Counted from the first letter of the stretch, positions 40,536-50,132 are shown. The stretch: DNA of 64,000 nucleotides from an uncultured Acetatifactor sp. (GCA_910585015.1 CAJUCT010000003.1:88679-152678), one strand, 5' to 3'. Notes: generated from the sequence alone by a model not told the origin. A program made the numbers and translations.

Positions 40536-42749
40536 ATGTGGAAAGATTATTCATCAGGCTACATTAAAAATAACCGTTCATCCGGCATGTCTGTTATGAT
40601 AGCAACATTTATATCAGCGTTGCTGTTATCGCTGCTCTTAGGCTTATTTTATAACGCATGGAAGTACGAAATTGAAAGCATTGAACAGGAAGAAGGAGGC
40701 TGGCAGAGCAGGATTGTCGGGGAATTTACCCAGGAAGATATTGAATCTATAAAGAATTTTGCCCATGTAAAGGATGTAGTTGCAAATGAAAAGGGCGCGC
40801 AGATTCCGGGAACCGTGATAGATATTTATTTTGACAGCATGGGGTCTGTCCTTGACAATACGTTACGGATTGCTGAAACTTTGGGAGTTTCAGCGGAAAA
40901 GGTTATTTATAACCATGAACTTCTGGCGATGTATATGATACGTGATCCGCAGGACACTGCGCCGAGACTGCTTTTTCCGATGTTTATTCTGATAGCCGGA
41001 GTTGCCTCTTTTTCATTGATTATAGTAATACATAATTCTTTTGCAGTGTCTATGAATGCTAGAATCCATCAGTTTGGTATTTTTTCCAGCATTGGAGCCA
41101 CACCCAAGCAGATACGCTCATGTCTTTTGCAGGAAGCGGCTGCATTATGTATTCTGCCGATCTTAATTGGAAATTTGTTCGGCATTCTAATGAGTATGGG
41201 ACTGATGCATATGGCGAATGATTTACTGGGGAGTGATGTGGCAGGCAGGCATGAAGCAGTCTTTGGCTATCATCCGTTAGTTTTAGCGGCGACACTTCTT
41301 TTGACAGTGGTGACAATATGGATTTCCGCATGGATGCCAGCCAGAAAATTAAGCAGACTGACGCCGCTTGAAGCGATAAAAAATACAGGCGAATTACAGT
41401 TAAAGCGTAAGAAAAAATCTCCGCTGCTTACCTGCCTTTTTGGATTGGAAGGAGAATTGGCAGGCGGTGCATTGAAAGCACAGAAAAGAGCCTTACGGAC
41501 AGCATCGCTCAGTCTGATATTCTCTTTTCTTGCCTTTACCCTTATGCAGTCCTTTTTTGCACTTTCAGGAATCAGCACAAGGGAAACTTATTTTGAGCGT
41601 TATCAGGGTGTTTGGGACATTATGGTTACAGTAAAGGATACGGATGTGGATTCTTTTAGTGAGGCACAAAAATTGCAGGAGATTTCCGGAATAAGAAGTG
41701 TCATTGTATATCAGAAAGCAATGGCAAAAAGAATCATTGCAGAGGATGAAATAAGCGAAGATATGAAGTCTTTTGGCGGTTTTGCCGTAGCCGGGGATAA
41801 TTATGCGAGGAAGACGGAGGGGGGATGGCTTGTAAATGTTCCCATTGTCATACTGGATGATACGAGCTTTTTAGCGTACTGTGAACAGGTTGGTATCACA
41901 CCGAGGCTTGACGGAGCAGTGATATGGAACCAGATACGCGATGTAACAAATCCGGATTTCAGGCATCCACAATATATGCCCTATGTGAAAGGGGAAAATG
42001 CGGTAAGCATTTTAAGACAGTACGGCAGGGAAGAAATGACGGCAGAGATTCCTGTTTTGTCCTATACGGAGAAAGTGCCTGTTTTAAGGGAGGAATACGC
42101 AACGCTTGATTATTATGAACTGGTGCATTTTATTCCGGTATCTTTGTGGAAAGAAATCAAGGAACAGATTGGAGGCAGTGAGGAAGATACCTATATCTGT
42201 ATGCTTGGCAGGGAAAATGTGACATTAGAGGAATTGGATGCTTTGCAGGGGCAGGTGGAAAGCCTTATTGCGGGAAACTATAAGGTAGAAAGTGAGAACC
42301 GTATTCAGGAAGTAGAAGCGAACGATAAACAGATACAAGGGATGATGACAATATTTGGCGGCTTCTGTGTCCTGCTTGCAATTATCGGCATTGGAAATGT
42401 ATTTTCTAATACGTTGGGCTTTGTCCGGCAGAGAAAAAGGGAATTTGCAAGGTATATGTCTGTTGGAATGACACAAGGGGAAATCAAAAAAATGTTCTGC
42501 ATAGAAGCACTTACCATTGCGGGGCGTCCGATTTTAATTACTCTTCCTTTGGCAGTTGTTGCAGTAGGGTATTTGCTGAAAACGAGCTATATTGAAGTGG
42601 GAACCTTTCTTGCTGGAGCACCAATCATTCCGGTTATGATTTTTATGTTGGCTATTTGGGGAACTGTGGCATTTGCATATTATCTTGGTTGGCGTAATAT
42701 ACGCAAAATCAATTTAGCTGAGGTTTTACGGGATGATACAATGATGTAA
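40536..42749 (+). CDS. FtsX-family permease of a peptide-resistance or lantibiotic ABC transporter
   Basis: 737 residues. First helix near the N terminus (MIATFISALLLSLLLGLFYN), a three-helix FtsX block (LFPMFILIAGVASFSLIIVIHN; GIFSSIGATPKQIRSCLLQEA), a central outer domain of about 230 residues (residues about 340-590), and a second FtsX block (MTIFGGFCVLLAIIGIGNVFSN; FARYMSVGMTQGEIKKMFCIEA). Ten helices and two GATxxQI-like coupling motifs match BceB/VexE-type permeases, involved in sensing or removing wall-active peptides. Ligand unknown. Codon use is A+T-rich compared with genes on both sides. Confidence 0.88.
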   Translation: MWKDYSSGYIKNNRSSGMSVMIATFISALLLSLLLGLFYNAWKYEIESIEQEEGGWQSRIVGEFTQEDIESIKNFAHVKDVVANEKGAQIPGTVIDIYFDSMGSVLDNTLRIAETLGVSAEKVIYNHELLAMYMIRDPQDTAPRLLFPMFILIAGVASFSLIIVIHNSFAVSMNARIHQFGIFSSIGATPKQIRSCLLQEAAALCILPILIGNLFGILMSMGLMHMANDLLGSDVAGRHEAVFGYHPLVLAATLLLTVVTIWISAWMPARKLSRLTPLEAIKNTGELQLKRKKKSPLLTCLFGLEGELAGGALKAQKRALRTASLSLIFSFLAFTLMQSFFALSGISTRETYFERYQGVWDIMVTVKDTDVDSFSEAQKLQEISGIRSVIVYQKAMAKRIIAEDEISEDMKSFGGFAVAGDNYARKTEGGWLVNVPIVILDDTSFLAYCEQVGITPRLDGAVIWNQIRDVTNPDFRHPQYMPYVKGENAVSILRQYGREEMTAEIPVLSYTEKVPVLREEYATLDYYELVHFIPVSLWKEIKEQIGGSEEDTYICMLGRENVTLEELDALQGQVESLIAGNYKVESENRIQEVEANDKQIQGMMTIFGGFCVLLAIIGIGNVFSNTLGFVRQRKREFARYMSVGMTQGEIKKMFCIEALTIAGRPILITLPLAVVAVGYLLKTSYIEVGTFLAGAPIIPVMIFMLAIWGTVAFAYYLGWRNIRKINLAEVLRDDTMM

Positions 42750-42773
42750 ATGATGAACAGATTATGAAAAAGA

Positions 42774-42898
42774 CAGAATGGATACGTTGCCCTGTTTGTG
42801 GAAAAAAACAAGGGAGAAAATTAGAGAGGATACAGTTTTGCTGAACTTTCCACTCTACTGTCCAAAGTGTAGATATCATCAAAGAGCCAGACGCATAG
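42774..42898 (+). pseudogene. Remnant of a cysteine-rich KTR-domain gene
   Basis: Reads MKKTEWIRCPVCGKKQGRKLERIQF, then a stop; one base out of frame it continues EDTVLLNFPLYCPKCR, and back in the first frame VDIIKEPDA. Intact KTR proteins run 'WIRCPVC..KTR.K.R.DT.L.NFPLYCPKC+.E.LI....I.VIKEPDA'. So the gene has a frameshift and a small deletion between the second CxxC and IKEPDA. These proteins are typically found in Tn916-like conjugative elements, so this is a footprint of transfer. Confidence 0.7.
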
Positions 42899-42920
42899 AC
42901 GCAGATGCCGATGAACGATA

Positions 42921-42949
42921 TTGCAATTTGTATGTTCGTATGCTATAAT
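42921..42949 (+). promoter_or_regulatory. sigma-A type promoter of the L,D-transpeptidase gene
   Basis: TTGCAA (42921-42926), 17-base spacer, TATAAT (42944-42949), 53 bases before the start. Confidence 0.75.
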
Positions 42950-43001
42950 TTTTGCGTTGCGTAGAGACGTTAGTCAGGATAAAGAATAAGGAAGGTACAA
43001 T

Positions 43002-43814
43002 ATGAAAAAAATTAGAAGTCTGATAATGAGTATATTATGTATGAGTATGCTGTTGTTTTTTAATACAGTTACCGACATAGAGGCAGCGGAATTAAAGGAT
43101 GGGGCGATAGAAAATCTGTTTATTGACACAAGGCCGGATTATACCATTTTTGTGAACAGGGCTCTAAACTGTATTTCGATTGTGCAGCAGGAGGCGGATG
43201 GCACCGTGACACCTGTCAAGACGATGGTCTGTTCCTGCGGCAGAGAAGGACATGAAACCCCGGAGGGGATTTTCCAGACCTCCGATTATTATGACTGGCG
43301 GCTGATGGTGGATGGCACTTACGGCAGATACGCAGTGCGGTTTAACGGAAAAATTCTGTTCCATTCGGTGCCTTACACGGAGACATCCCCGGATACGCTG
43401 GAGTGGGAAGAATACAATTTGCTGGGAGAAAACGCATCCTTAGGCTGTGTCAGGTTGTCCGTCATGGATGCCAAATGGATATATGATAATTGCAAACCGG
43501 GCACGGCGGTGGTGGTATATTCTGACAGCGAGACGGCGGGATTGTTAGAAAAACCCGATGCCATCAAAATACCGGAGGACTCTCCCTGCAGAGGATGGGA
43601 TCCCACGGATTTGGACATGTACAATCCATGGTTCGCCGCTGTAAATGAAACCAATCCCGCGCCGGTTATCGGAACGGTTGATGAATTTAACTATATGGAA
43701 TATGCGGATACATACCCTGACCTATTGGCTGCTTTTGGGTACAATAGAGAAGTATTATATATGCACTATGTGCTCTATGGAATAAATGAAGGAAGAATTG
43801 CGACTTTTAACTGA
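43002..43814 (+). CDS. Secreted L,D-transpeptidase (YkuD domain)
   Basis: 270 residues with a signal peptide (SLIMSILCMSMLLFFNTVTDIEAA). YkuD domain from about residue 45: NRALNCISIVQQEADGTVTPVKTMVCSCG, TPEGIFQTSDYYDWRLM, ILFHSVPY (His) and ASLGCVRLSVMDAKWIYDNC with the catalytic Cys. It should make 3-3 peptidoglycan cross-links or attach proteins to the wall. A C-terminal segment of about 60 residues (FNYMEYADTYPDLLAAFGYN...LYGINEGRIA) looks like a small repeat of the kind seen in clostridial wall proteins. Ends in a terminator at 43832. Confidence 0.92.
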   Translation: MKKIRSLIMSILCMSMLLFFNTVTDIEAAELKDGAIENLFIDTRPDYTIFVNRALNCISIVQQEADGTVTPVKTMVCSCGREGHETPEGIFQTSDYYDWRLMVDGTYGRYAVRFNGKILFHSVPYTETSPDTLEWEEYNLLGENASLGCVRLSVMDAKWIYDNCKPGTAVVVYSDSETAGLLEKPDAIKIPEDSPCRGWDPTDLDMYNPWFAAVNETNPAPVIGTVDEFNYMEYADTYPDLLAAFGYNREVLYMHYVLYGINEGRIATFN

Positions 43815-43831
43815 AAGACTGATGTAGTGAG

Positions 43832-43876
43832 ATACCCCGGACACAGAACTGCCGGGGTATTGAGTTTTCTTGGATT
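43832..43876 (+). terminator. Intrinsic terminator of the L,D-transpeptidase gene
   Basis: ATACCCCGG (43832-43840) and CCGGGGTAT (43852-43860), then TGAGTTTTCTT. Confidence 0.7.
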
Positions 43877-43984
43877 GTGTTTTCTGAAAGACGGGGTGGC
43901 ATCATGGTGATGGAGAAGGTCAGCCTGGGCCGGAGGAACTGCCAGATCGTCTGTGGGAACGGATGTAGTGGGGAGGAAAAATAG

Positions 43985-44552
43985 ATGGCAGTGATAGGAA
44001 TTGATCTGGGCACCACAAACAGCCTGGGGGAGAGGGAGTTCACGCCGGAGGAACTCTCTGCGCTGGTTTTGAGAAGAATCCGGGAGACGGCCCAGACCTA
44101 TCTGGGGGAGGAGATCACGGAGTGTATTATCAGTGTACCGGCCTATTTTAACAATGATCAAAGATATGCCACCAAGCAGGCGGCACAGCTGGCAGGCATA
44201 TACTGTGAGCGGCTGATCAATGAGCCTTCCGCCGCCGCCCTGACGGCCCACCGGGAGGATGGGGAAGAGCGCGTTTGGCTGGTGTTTGACTTCGGTGGCG
44301 GAACATTGGATATATCTATAGTTGACTGCTTTGAGAACATTGTGGAAATTACCACCATTGCGGGGGACAACCATCTGGGCGGAACGGATTTTGACCGGGA
44401 GATAGCCTTTGCGTTCTGCGGGGAAAAGGGGATGGACTGGGATAAGCTAAACAGGAGGCAGCAAGCGAACCTGCTGCTGGAGAGCAAAAGATGCCACGGT
44501 TCATCTATACCAGTGGGATGGGACGGAGTTTAAGCTGGAGGCAGAGGAATAA
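43985..44552 (+). pseudogene. Decayed Hsp70 (DnaK/HscC-like) gene
   Basis: Starts well (MAVIGIDLGTTNS, the Hsp70 phosphate 1 loop) but jumps at residue 13 to LGEREFTPEELSALVLRRI, so about 75 residues of the ATPase domain are missing in frame. It continues ISVPAYFNNDQRYATKQAAQLAGI, INEPSAAALTA, VFDFGGGTLDISI, AGDNHLGGTDFDREIA and LLLESKR, then a frameshift: WDGTEFKLEAEE before TAA 44550-44552 is only found in another frame. The substrate-binding domain is absent. Full Hsp70s have 550-640 residues. No chaperone activity is expected. Confidence 0.85.
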
Positions 44553-44662
44553 GAAAAAGTAAATGATAGTTTCCAGGGATCGATGGAATATCCGGTTCAT
44601 ACAGGCACGGAGGAAGGGCATATAATGGGGTATATCTTCATAATGCGGAAGGAAACCTATTT

Positions 44663-45871
44663 ATGCCGGAAGGAACAGCGATTTATGTAGTACAGAGAGG
44701 AGATACGGTGGACAGCATCGCCGAGGGCTATGGGGTGAGCGTCGAGACCATTATTCGGAACAACCAGATAGTCTATCCATATGAGCTTGCCTTGGGGCAG
44801 GCTCTTTTTATTGACCTGGGGACAAGGCAGCCGTACCGCTCCCTGCGGTCCACAGGCTATGCCTATCCTTATATCAACGAGACGGTGCTGGCGGATACAT
44901 TGCCCTATCTGTCGGAACTGGCTATCTTTTCCTATGGTTTTACCACGGCCGGAGAACTGCTGCCTCCCGCGCTGCCGGACGACTGGATGATTGCCATGGC
45001 GCTGCAAAATGGCACGGCGCCCATCCTGACGCTGACCCCCCTGGACGAACAGGGGCGGTTCAGCAATTATTTGATCCACAACGTGGTACAGAACCAGGAG
45101 GCAGTCAATCTGTTGATTGATAATTTGCTGACGGTGATGACGGAGAAGGGCTACCAGGGGGTGGATATTGACTTTGAGTATATTCTGGCGGAGGACCGGG
45201 ATGCCTTCACTGATTTTGTGTGGCAGGTGGCGGAGCGTATGCGGGCAAACGGCTATCATACGTCCGTGGCTCTGGCGCCCAAGACCAGCGCCGACCAGAA
45301 GGGGGTCCTCTATGAGGGAAAGGATTACCGGGCGCTGGGGGAGGCGGCGGACCATGTGCTGTTGATGACCTATGAATGGGGTTATACATATGGTCCCCCC
45401 ATGGCCGTGGCCCCCTTAAACCAGGTGCGCCGGGTGGTGGAGTACGCGGTGACGGAGATACCGCCCCAGAAGATTGATCTGGGTATCCCCAACTATGGCT
45501 ATGACTGGCCCCTGCCTTTTGTTCGGGGGGAGACCATGGCCACCTCCATCGGCAACATCCAGGCGGTGCGCATTGCCATTGAACAGGATGCGCCGATCCA
45601 GTTTGCCGATGTGGCTCAGAGTCCTTTTTTCACCTATTTACAGGCTGGAAACAATGCTCCTCAATCAGGCGGCGGCGGAAATATCATAGCAGTGCCGGAG
45701 GATATTGCGGTGGTTGAGCATGAGGTCTGGTTTGAGGATGTACGGAGCCTTCAGGGCAAGTTTGACCTGATCCGGGAATTTGAACTGGGGGGATGCGGTT
45801 ACTGGCAGATCATGCGGTGGTTTGCGGCCAACTGGGAGCTGTTGTACAAGAATTTCTTTATTGAAAAGTAA
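44663..45871 (+). CDS. LysM plus GH18 spore-cortex-lytic-type glycosidase (SleL/YaaH-like)
   Basis: 402 residues. LysM at residues 5-52 (TAIYVVQRGDTVDSIAEGYGVS...), then a GH18 barrel: LAIFSYGFTTAGEL, GYQGVDIDFEYI with the DxDxE catalytic motif (Glu172), VALAPKTSA, LLMTYEWGYTYGPPMAVAPL, GIPNYGYDW, GCGYWQI. SleL/YaaH enzymes cut spore cortex peptidoglycan (N-acetylglucosaminidase) during germination. No signal peptide, as in these spore proteins. GGAAGGAAA precedes the ATG. Fits with yqfC/yqfD and bofC-like genes nearby in showing a spore former. Confidence 0.9.
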   Translation: MPEGTAIYVVQRGDTVDSIAEGYGVSVETIIRNNQIVYPYELALGQALFIDLGTRQPYRSLRSTGYAYPYINETVLADTLPYLSELAIFSYGFTTAGELLPPALPDDWMIAMALQNGTAPILTLTPLDEQGRFSNYLIHNVVQNQEAVNLLIDNLLTVMTEKGYQGVDIDFEYILAEDRDAFTDFVWQVAERMRANGYHTSVALAPKTSADQKGVLYEGKDYRALGEAADHVLLMTYEWGYTYGPPMAVAPLNQVRRVVEYAVTEIPPQKIDLGIPNYGYDWPLPFVRGETMATSIGNIQAVRIAIEQDAPIQFADVAQSPFFTYLQAGNNAPQSGGGGNIIAVPEDIAVVEHEVWFEDVRSLQGKFDLIREFELGGCGYWQIMRWFAANWELLYKNFFIEK

Positions 45872-45927
45872 CGGAATGAAAACAATGGATTGCCTCAAAG
45901 GTGCAAAAACTGACCGTGTAATCAGGG

Positions 45928-45956
45928 CTGACATATGGGAGCATTTGTGGTAAAAT
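45928..45956 (+). promoter_or_regulatory. Probable sigma-A promoter of the pyrimidine phosphorylase gene
   Basis: CTGACA (45928-45933), 17-base spacer, TAAAAT (45951-45956). Confidence 0.5.
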
Positions 45957-46044
45957 ATAGACTGAAACCCGTAAAGTCCCGGCGGCACAAAGCCCTCACG
46001 GGAGAGTATTCCCAGGAATAAGAATACGGAAAGGCGGCAGCACC

Positions 46045-47355
46045 ATGAGAATGTACGATATAATTATGAAAAAGCGAAACGGCGGCAAATTGACCGCGGC
46101 GGAAATCCAGTATTTCATTGACGGCTATACCAGAGAAGAGATTCCGGATTATCAGGTATCGGCCCTGATGATGGCCGTATATTTCCGGGGAATGGATGAG
46201 GAGGAGACGCTGGCTCTGACCATGGCCATGGCGCACAGCGGGGATATGCTGGATCTGTCAGCCATCCAGGGGGTGAAGGTGGATAAACACAGCACCGGAG
46301 GCGTGGGGGATAAGACCTCCCTGGCCCTGGCCCCCATGGCGGCGGCCTGCGGCATCAGGATTGCCAAGATGAGCGGCAGAGGTTTGGGGCACACCGGGGG
46401 CACCATCGACAAGCTGGAGAGCTTTGCGGGCTTTTCCACGGGTATCAGTCGGGAGCATTTCATCCGGCAGGTCAACAGGATCGGCATCTCCATCATGGGA
46501 CAGACGGCGGATCTGGCCCCTGCGGACAAAAAACTCTACGCCCTGCGGGATGTGACGGCCACCGTGGACAACATGTCTCTGATCGCCAGTTCCATCATGA
46601 GCAAGAAGCTGGCGGCGGGAGCGGATGCCATCGTGCTGGATGTAAAGACCGGCAGCGGCGCTTTCATGAAGACATTGGAGGACTCTCTGGCGCTGGCCCG
46701 GGAGATGGTGCGCATCGGCAACGGCGCCGGGCGGCACACCGTTGCGGTGGTGTCCGATATGGATCAGCCTCTGGGCAGGGCGGTGGGCAATGCCCTGGAG
46801 GTCAAAGAGGCCATAGATACCCTGCGGGGCCAGGGACCGGCGGATTTTGTGGAACTTTGCATGACCCTGGGCAGTCAGATGCTGATTGCCGGGGGCAGGG
46901 CCCGGGAGGAGGAGCAGGCCCGGGATATGCTGCAAAAAGCCATCACAAGCGGCGCCGCGCTGGAGAAGCTGGCGGAGTTTATAGAGGCCCAGGGCGGCGA
47001 TCCGGCGGCGGTCCATGACACCGGCCTGCTGCCCCGTGCGTCCCATGTGGAGCCCATCCCGGCCAATACGGAAGGGTATATTCAAAACATCCGCTGTGAC
47101 GAGATCGGCATCTGTTCCCTGCTGCTGGGAGGCGGACGGGAGACCAAGGAAAGCGAGATCGACTTGTCCGTGGGACTGGTGCTTTCCGCCAAGGCGGGAG
47201 ACTATGTAAAAGCAGGAGACCCCTTGGCCTATATACACTACAACGACCCGGAGAAAGCGGCGGCGGCTAAAGAGCGCTTTTACCGGGCTTACACTCTGGG
47301 CCGGGAGAAACCCCAGGTTCCCGCGCTGATACATCGGATTTTGAAGCAGGCATAA
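46045..47355 (+). CDS. pdp: Pyrimidine-nucleoside (thymidine) phosphorylase
   Basis: 436 residues. Phosphorolysis of uridine, thymidine and deoxyuridine in salvage. Signature SGRGLGHTGGTIDKLESF (about 112-130), KHSTGGVGDKTSLALAPMAAACG, the phosphate site, DVKTGSGAFMKTLEDSLALAREMV and the C-terminal beta domain (GYIQNIRCDEIGICSLLLGGGRETKESEIDLSVGLVL.., AGDPLAYIHYND). In low-G+C Gram-positives this family is usually the Pdp type with broad specificity. Weak ribosome site GGCGG upstream. Confidence 0.95.
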   Translation: MRMYDIIMKKRNGGKLTAAEIQYFIDGYTREEIPDYQVSALMMAVYFRGMDEEETLALTMAMAHSGDMLDLSAIQGVKVDKHSTGGVGDKTSLALAPMAAACGIRIAKMSGRGLGHTGGTIDKLESFAGFSTGISREHFIRQVNRIGISIMGQTADLAPADKKLYALRDVTATVDNMSLIASSIMSKKLAAGADAIVLDVKTGSGAFMKTLEDSLALAREMVRIGNGAGRHTVAVVSDMDQPLGRAVGNALEVKEAIDTLRGQGPADFVELCMTLGSQMLIAGGRAREEEQARDMLQKAITSGAALEKLAEFIEAQGGDPAAVHDTGLLPRASHVEPIPANTEGYIQNIRCDEIGICSLLLGGGRETKESEIDLSVGLVLSAKAGDYVKAGDPLAYIHYNDPEKAAAAKERFYRAYTLGREKPQVPALIHRILKQA

Positions 47356-47438
47356 CGGGGAGGGCGGCATACCTCATTGAAAAGCTGCATATATTACAGG
47401 GAGAACAACCGGATTTATGCAAAATGTAGAGGTAAGCC

Positions 47439-47723
47439 ATGAAGAAAAAGCAAGCGGAGGGGCCCAGCCGCAGGGAGGCGCTCATCGACTCTCTCTCCCT
47501 GCCCAAGGATATTCTGCTGGGGGCCCTGCGGGTGACTCTGACGGGCAGTCAGGAGGCGTGGGTGGAGAACTATAAGGGAATATTGGAATACACGGAGTGC
47601 CAGATCCTTCTACAGGGCAAAAACTGCCAGGTATGCTTTGAGGGACAGCGGCTGTCCATAGAATACTACACCAATGAGGACATGAAGATCAGCGGCTGTA
47701 TCCGCTGCGTCAGATATCAGTAA
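47439..47723 (+). CDS. yqfC: YabP/YqfC family sporulation protein
   Basis: 94 residues: LSLPKDILLGALRVTLTGSQEAWVENYKGILEYTECQILLQ, the core of the YabP/YqfC family. In Bacillus it is expressed in the mother cell under sigma-E and needed for engulfment-stage development. Followed by yqfD as in Bacillus and Clostridium. Confidence 0.9.
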   Translation: MKKKQAEGPSRREALIDSLSLPKDILLGALRVTLTGSQEAWVENYKGILEYTECQILLQGKNCQVCFEGQRLSIEYYTNEDMKISGCIRCVRYQ

Positions 47724-47743
47724 TTTGAGCGGGGAGGATCCAT

Positions 47744-48964
47744 ATGCTGGGAATACTGCAATTCCTCAAAGGGTATGTCAGAATGAAAATATGGGGCGTG
47801 TCCCCGGAACGTTTTTTGAATTTGTGCAGCAATAAAAATATTCTGTTGTGGGATATCCGCAAGGACGGGGACGTGTACACCATGTGTATCAGTCTCAGCG
47901 CATTTTTGCAGCTTCGTCCCATAGCCAGGAAAACGGGAGTAAGGGTAGTCGTCTTGCAGAAGTATGGACTACCCTTTTTGGTGCCCGGCCTGCTGAAAAG
48001 AAAGATTTTCATAGCGGGATTGTTCCTCTGTGTGGCATTCTGGATCGTCAGCTACCGTTTCGTGTGGGATATCACCCTGGAGGGCAATTATCAGATCACC
48101 CAGGAGGTGTTCACGGATTTTCTGACCTCCCAACAGGTGCGGGTGGGTATGCAGAAAACGGATCTGGATATCAGCGCTCTGGAAAAGGAAATCCGGCGCG
48201 CTTTTCCGGAAATCACCTGGACTTCCGTCAAGCTTTCCGGCACCCGGCTGGAGATCTCCATCAAGGAAAATGACACCCCCATGTTCACGAAGCCGGAGGT
48301 TCCCGAGGGCGGACAGAATCTGGTGTCGGAATATGCGGGAGTCATCACCTCCATGATCGTGCGAAGCGGCGTTCCGATGGTAAAGATCGGTGACATCGTG
48401 GAGGAGGGCACATTGCTGGTGGAGGGCCGGGTGCCCATCTACAACGAGGATGCCACCATCCGGGAATACATGTATATCACGGCGGATGCGGATATTACGG
48501 TGGAACACTCCATCACTTATCAGGATACGCTGCCCGCCACTTACATACAGAAAACTTATACCGGACGCAGGTCCAGCCGTCCATTTGTGAGGCTGGGCAG
48601 CCGGGAGATCAAACTTCCCCAGGAACGGCCTTATCTGGTGTATGACACGGTGATCCAGGGACATACGCCGATGGCGCTGGAGAAGCTGTCCATTCCGCTT
48701 TCCTGGGGACAGTATGTCTACCGGGAGTACATGAATGTGGAGCATGAATATACGCTGAAGCAGGCGGAAGCCCTGCTCATGGAAAAAGAATTGCAATTTC
48801 TTAAAACTTTAGAGGAAAAAGGGGTACACATTATTGAAAAAGATGTTAAAATAGAAGAGGGCAATGCATGTTGGACCATGGAGGGCTGGTTTCTGGTGGA
48901 TCAGCCCACAGGGCGGGCGGTGAACATTGTCCTGGAAGAGACTGTGCCGGAGGTCGGGGAATAA
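47744..48964 (+). CDS. yqfD: Sporulation protein YqfD
   Basis: 406 residues. Starts with GYVRMKIWGVSPERFLNLCSNKNILLWDI, one membrane helix (IFIAGLFLCVAFWIVSYRFVWDITLEGN), then the FtsQ/POTRA-like zone (LEKEIRRAFPEITWTSVKLSGTRLEISIKEN) and a beta-rich extracytoplasmic tail. This is a stage IV sporulation protein (SpoIVFB-unrelated, sigma-E regulon). GGGAGG before ATG. Operon with yqfC, and likely with phoH and ybeY. Confidence 0.93.
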   Translation: MLGILQFLKGYVRMKIWGVSPERFLNLCSNKNILLWDIRKDGDVYTMCISLSAFLQLRPIARKTGVRVVVLQKYGLPFLVPGLLKRKIFIAGLFLCVAFWIVSYRFVWDITLEGNYQITQEVFTDFLTSQQVRVGMQKTDLDISALEKEIRRAFPEITWTSVKLSGTRLEISIKENDTPMFTKPEVPEGGQNLVSEYAGVITSMIVRSGVPMVKIGDIVEEGTLLVEGRVPIYNEDATIREYMYITADADITVEHSITYQDTLPATYIQKTYTGRRSSRPFVRLGSREIKLPQERPYLVYDTVIQGHTPMALEKLSIPLSWGQYVYREYMNVEHEYTLKQAEALLMEKELQFLKTLEEKGVHIIEKDVKIEEGNACWTMEGWFLVDQPTGRAVNIVLEETVPEVGE

Positions 48965-49089
48965 CCCTGCGTCCGTGAAAACGTACAGACAAATGTACCG
49001 CAGCCATAGCGGGAGATTGAAAAGCAATAACTTGGCTGCGGTCGGATTTTGGCCGGGGCCCACCCCCGGTTATACAGGGAAGAGGTAAT

Positions 49090-50097
49090 ATGAGCGAAGT
49101 GACATTACAGATGGATATGCCCGCAGAGCATATGCAAAAGATTTTTGGCGCAGGAGATTCCTATGTGCGCAAGATTGAAAGGGATCTGCATGTGACCGTT
49201 GTGGACCGCAATGGGCGCGTCGTCATCACAGGGGAGGAACATCAGGCCAATCAGGCGTGCCGGATCTTGAGCCAACTCACGGAGATATCCAGAAGAGGCA
49301 ATGAAATTGAGGAGCAGAGCGTGGATTACGCAATAACACTAGGTATGGAAGAGAGAGAAGAAATTTTGACAGAGATTGACGGGGACGTGATCTGTCACAC
49401 TGTCAGCGGCAAGCCCATCAAGCCCAAGACATTGGGGCAGAAGCAGTATGTGGACGCCATACGCAACAAGATGATCACTTTTGGTCTGGGGCCCGCCGGT
49501 ACCGGCAAGACCTATCTGGCCATGGCTATGGCCATCACGGCTTTTAAAAACGACGAGGTCAGCAGGATTATCCTGACCCGCCCGGCCATTGAGGCCGGGG
49601 AAAAGCTGGGCTTTCTGCCCGGTGATTTGCAGAGCAAGGTGGACCCCTATCTGCGTCCCCTGTATGATGCCCTGTACCAGATCATGGGCGCTGAGAATTT
49701 TGCCAAAAATATGGAAAAGGGACTCATAGAGGTGGCGCCCCTGGCCTATATGCGCGGCCGCACTTTGGACAACGCCTACATCATCCTGGACGAGGCCCAG
49801 AATACCACTCCGGCTCAGATGAAGATGTTTCTGACCCGTATCGGGTTTGGATCCAAGGTAGTGGTCACCGGCGACGGCTCTCAGAAGGATCTGCCCACCG
49901 GAAGCCAGTCCGGCCTGGATGTGGCCACAAGAGTGCTGGGGAAGGTGGAGGATATCGCCTTTTGCCACCTGACCAGCAAGGATGTGGTGCGCCATCCCCT
50001 GGTGCAGAAGATCGTCAAGGCTTACGATGACTACGAGGCACGGGAGAAATCCAGGGAGAAATCCAGGGGCAGAGAGAAGAGATACGGACGAAAATAG
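49090..50097 (+). CDS. phoH: PhoH family ATPase
   Basis: 335 residues. N-terminal KH-like part (MQKIFGAGDSYVRKIERDLHVTVVDRNGRVVITGEE) followed by the PhoH P-loop domain: GLGPAGTGKTYLAMAMAI (Walker A), RPAIEAGEKLGFLPGDLQSKVDPYLRPLYDAL, GRTLDNAYIILDEAQNTTPAQMKMFLTRIG (Walker B), GDGSQKDLP. Probably RNA-related (associated with YbeY). Stands directly before ybeY (3 bases), the conserved phoH-ybeY pair. Confidence 0.95.
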   Translation: MSEVTLQMDMPAEHMQKIFGAGDSYVRKIERDLHVTVVDRNGRVVITGEEHQANQACRILSQLTEISRRGNEIEEQSVDYAITLGMEEREEILTEIDGDVICHTVSGKPIKPKTLGQKQYVDAIRNKMITFGLGPAGTGKTYLAMAMAITAFKNDEVSRIILTRPAIEAGEKLGFLPGDLQSKVDPYLRPLYDALYQIMGAENFAKNMEKGLIEVAPLAYMRGRTLDNAYIILDEAQNTTPAQMKMFLTRIGFGSKVVVTGDGSQKDLPTGSQSGLDVATRVLGKVEDIAFCHLTSKDVVRHPLVQKIVKAYDDYEAREKSREKSRGREKRYGRK

Positions 50098-50132
50098 GTA
50101 TGAGTGAATCTTCAAAGAGGAGATGCTGTACT

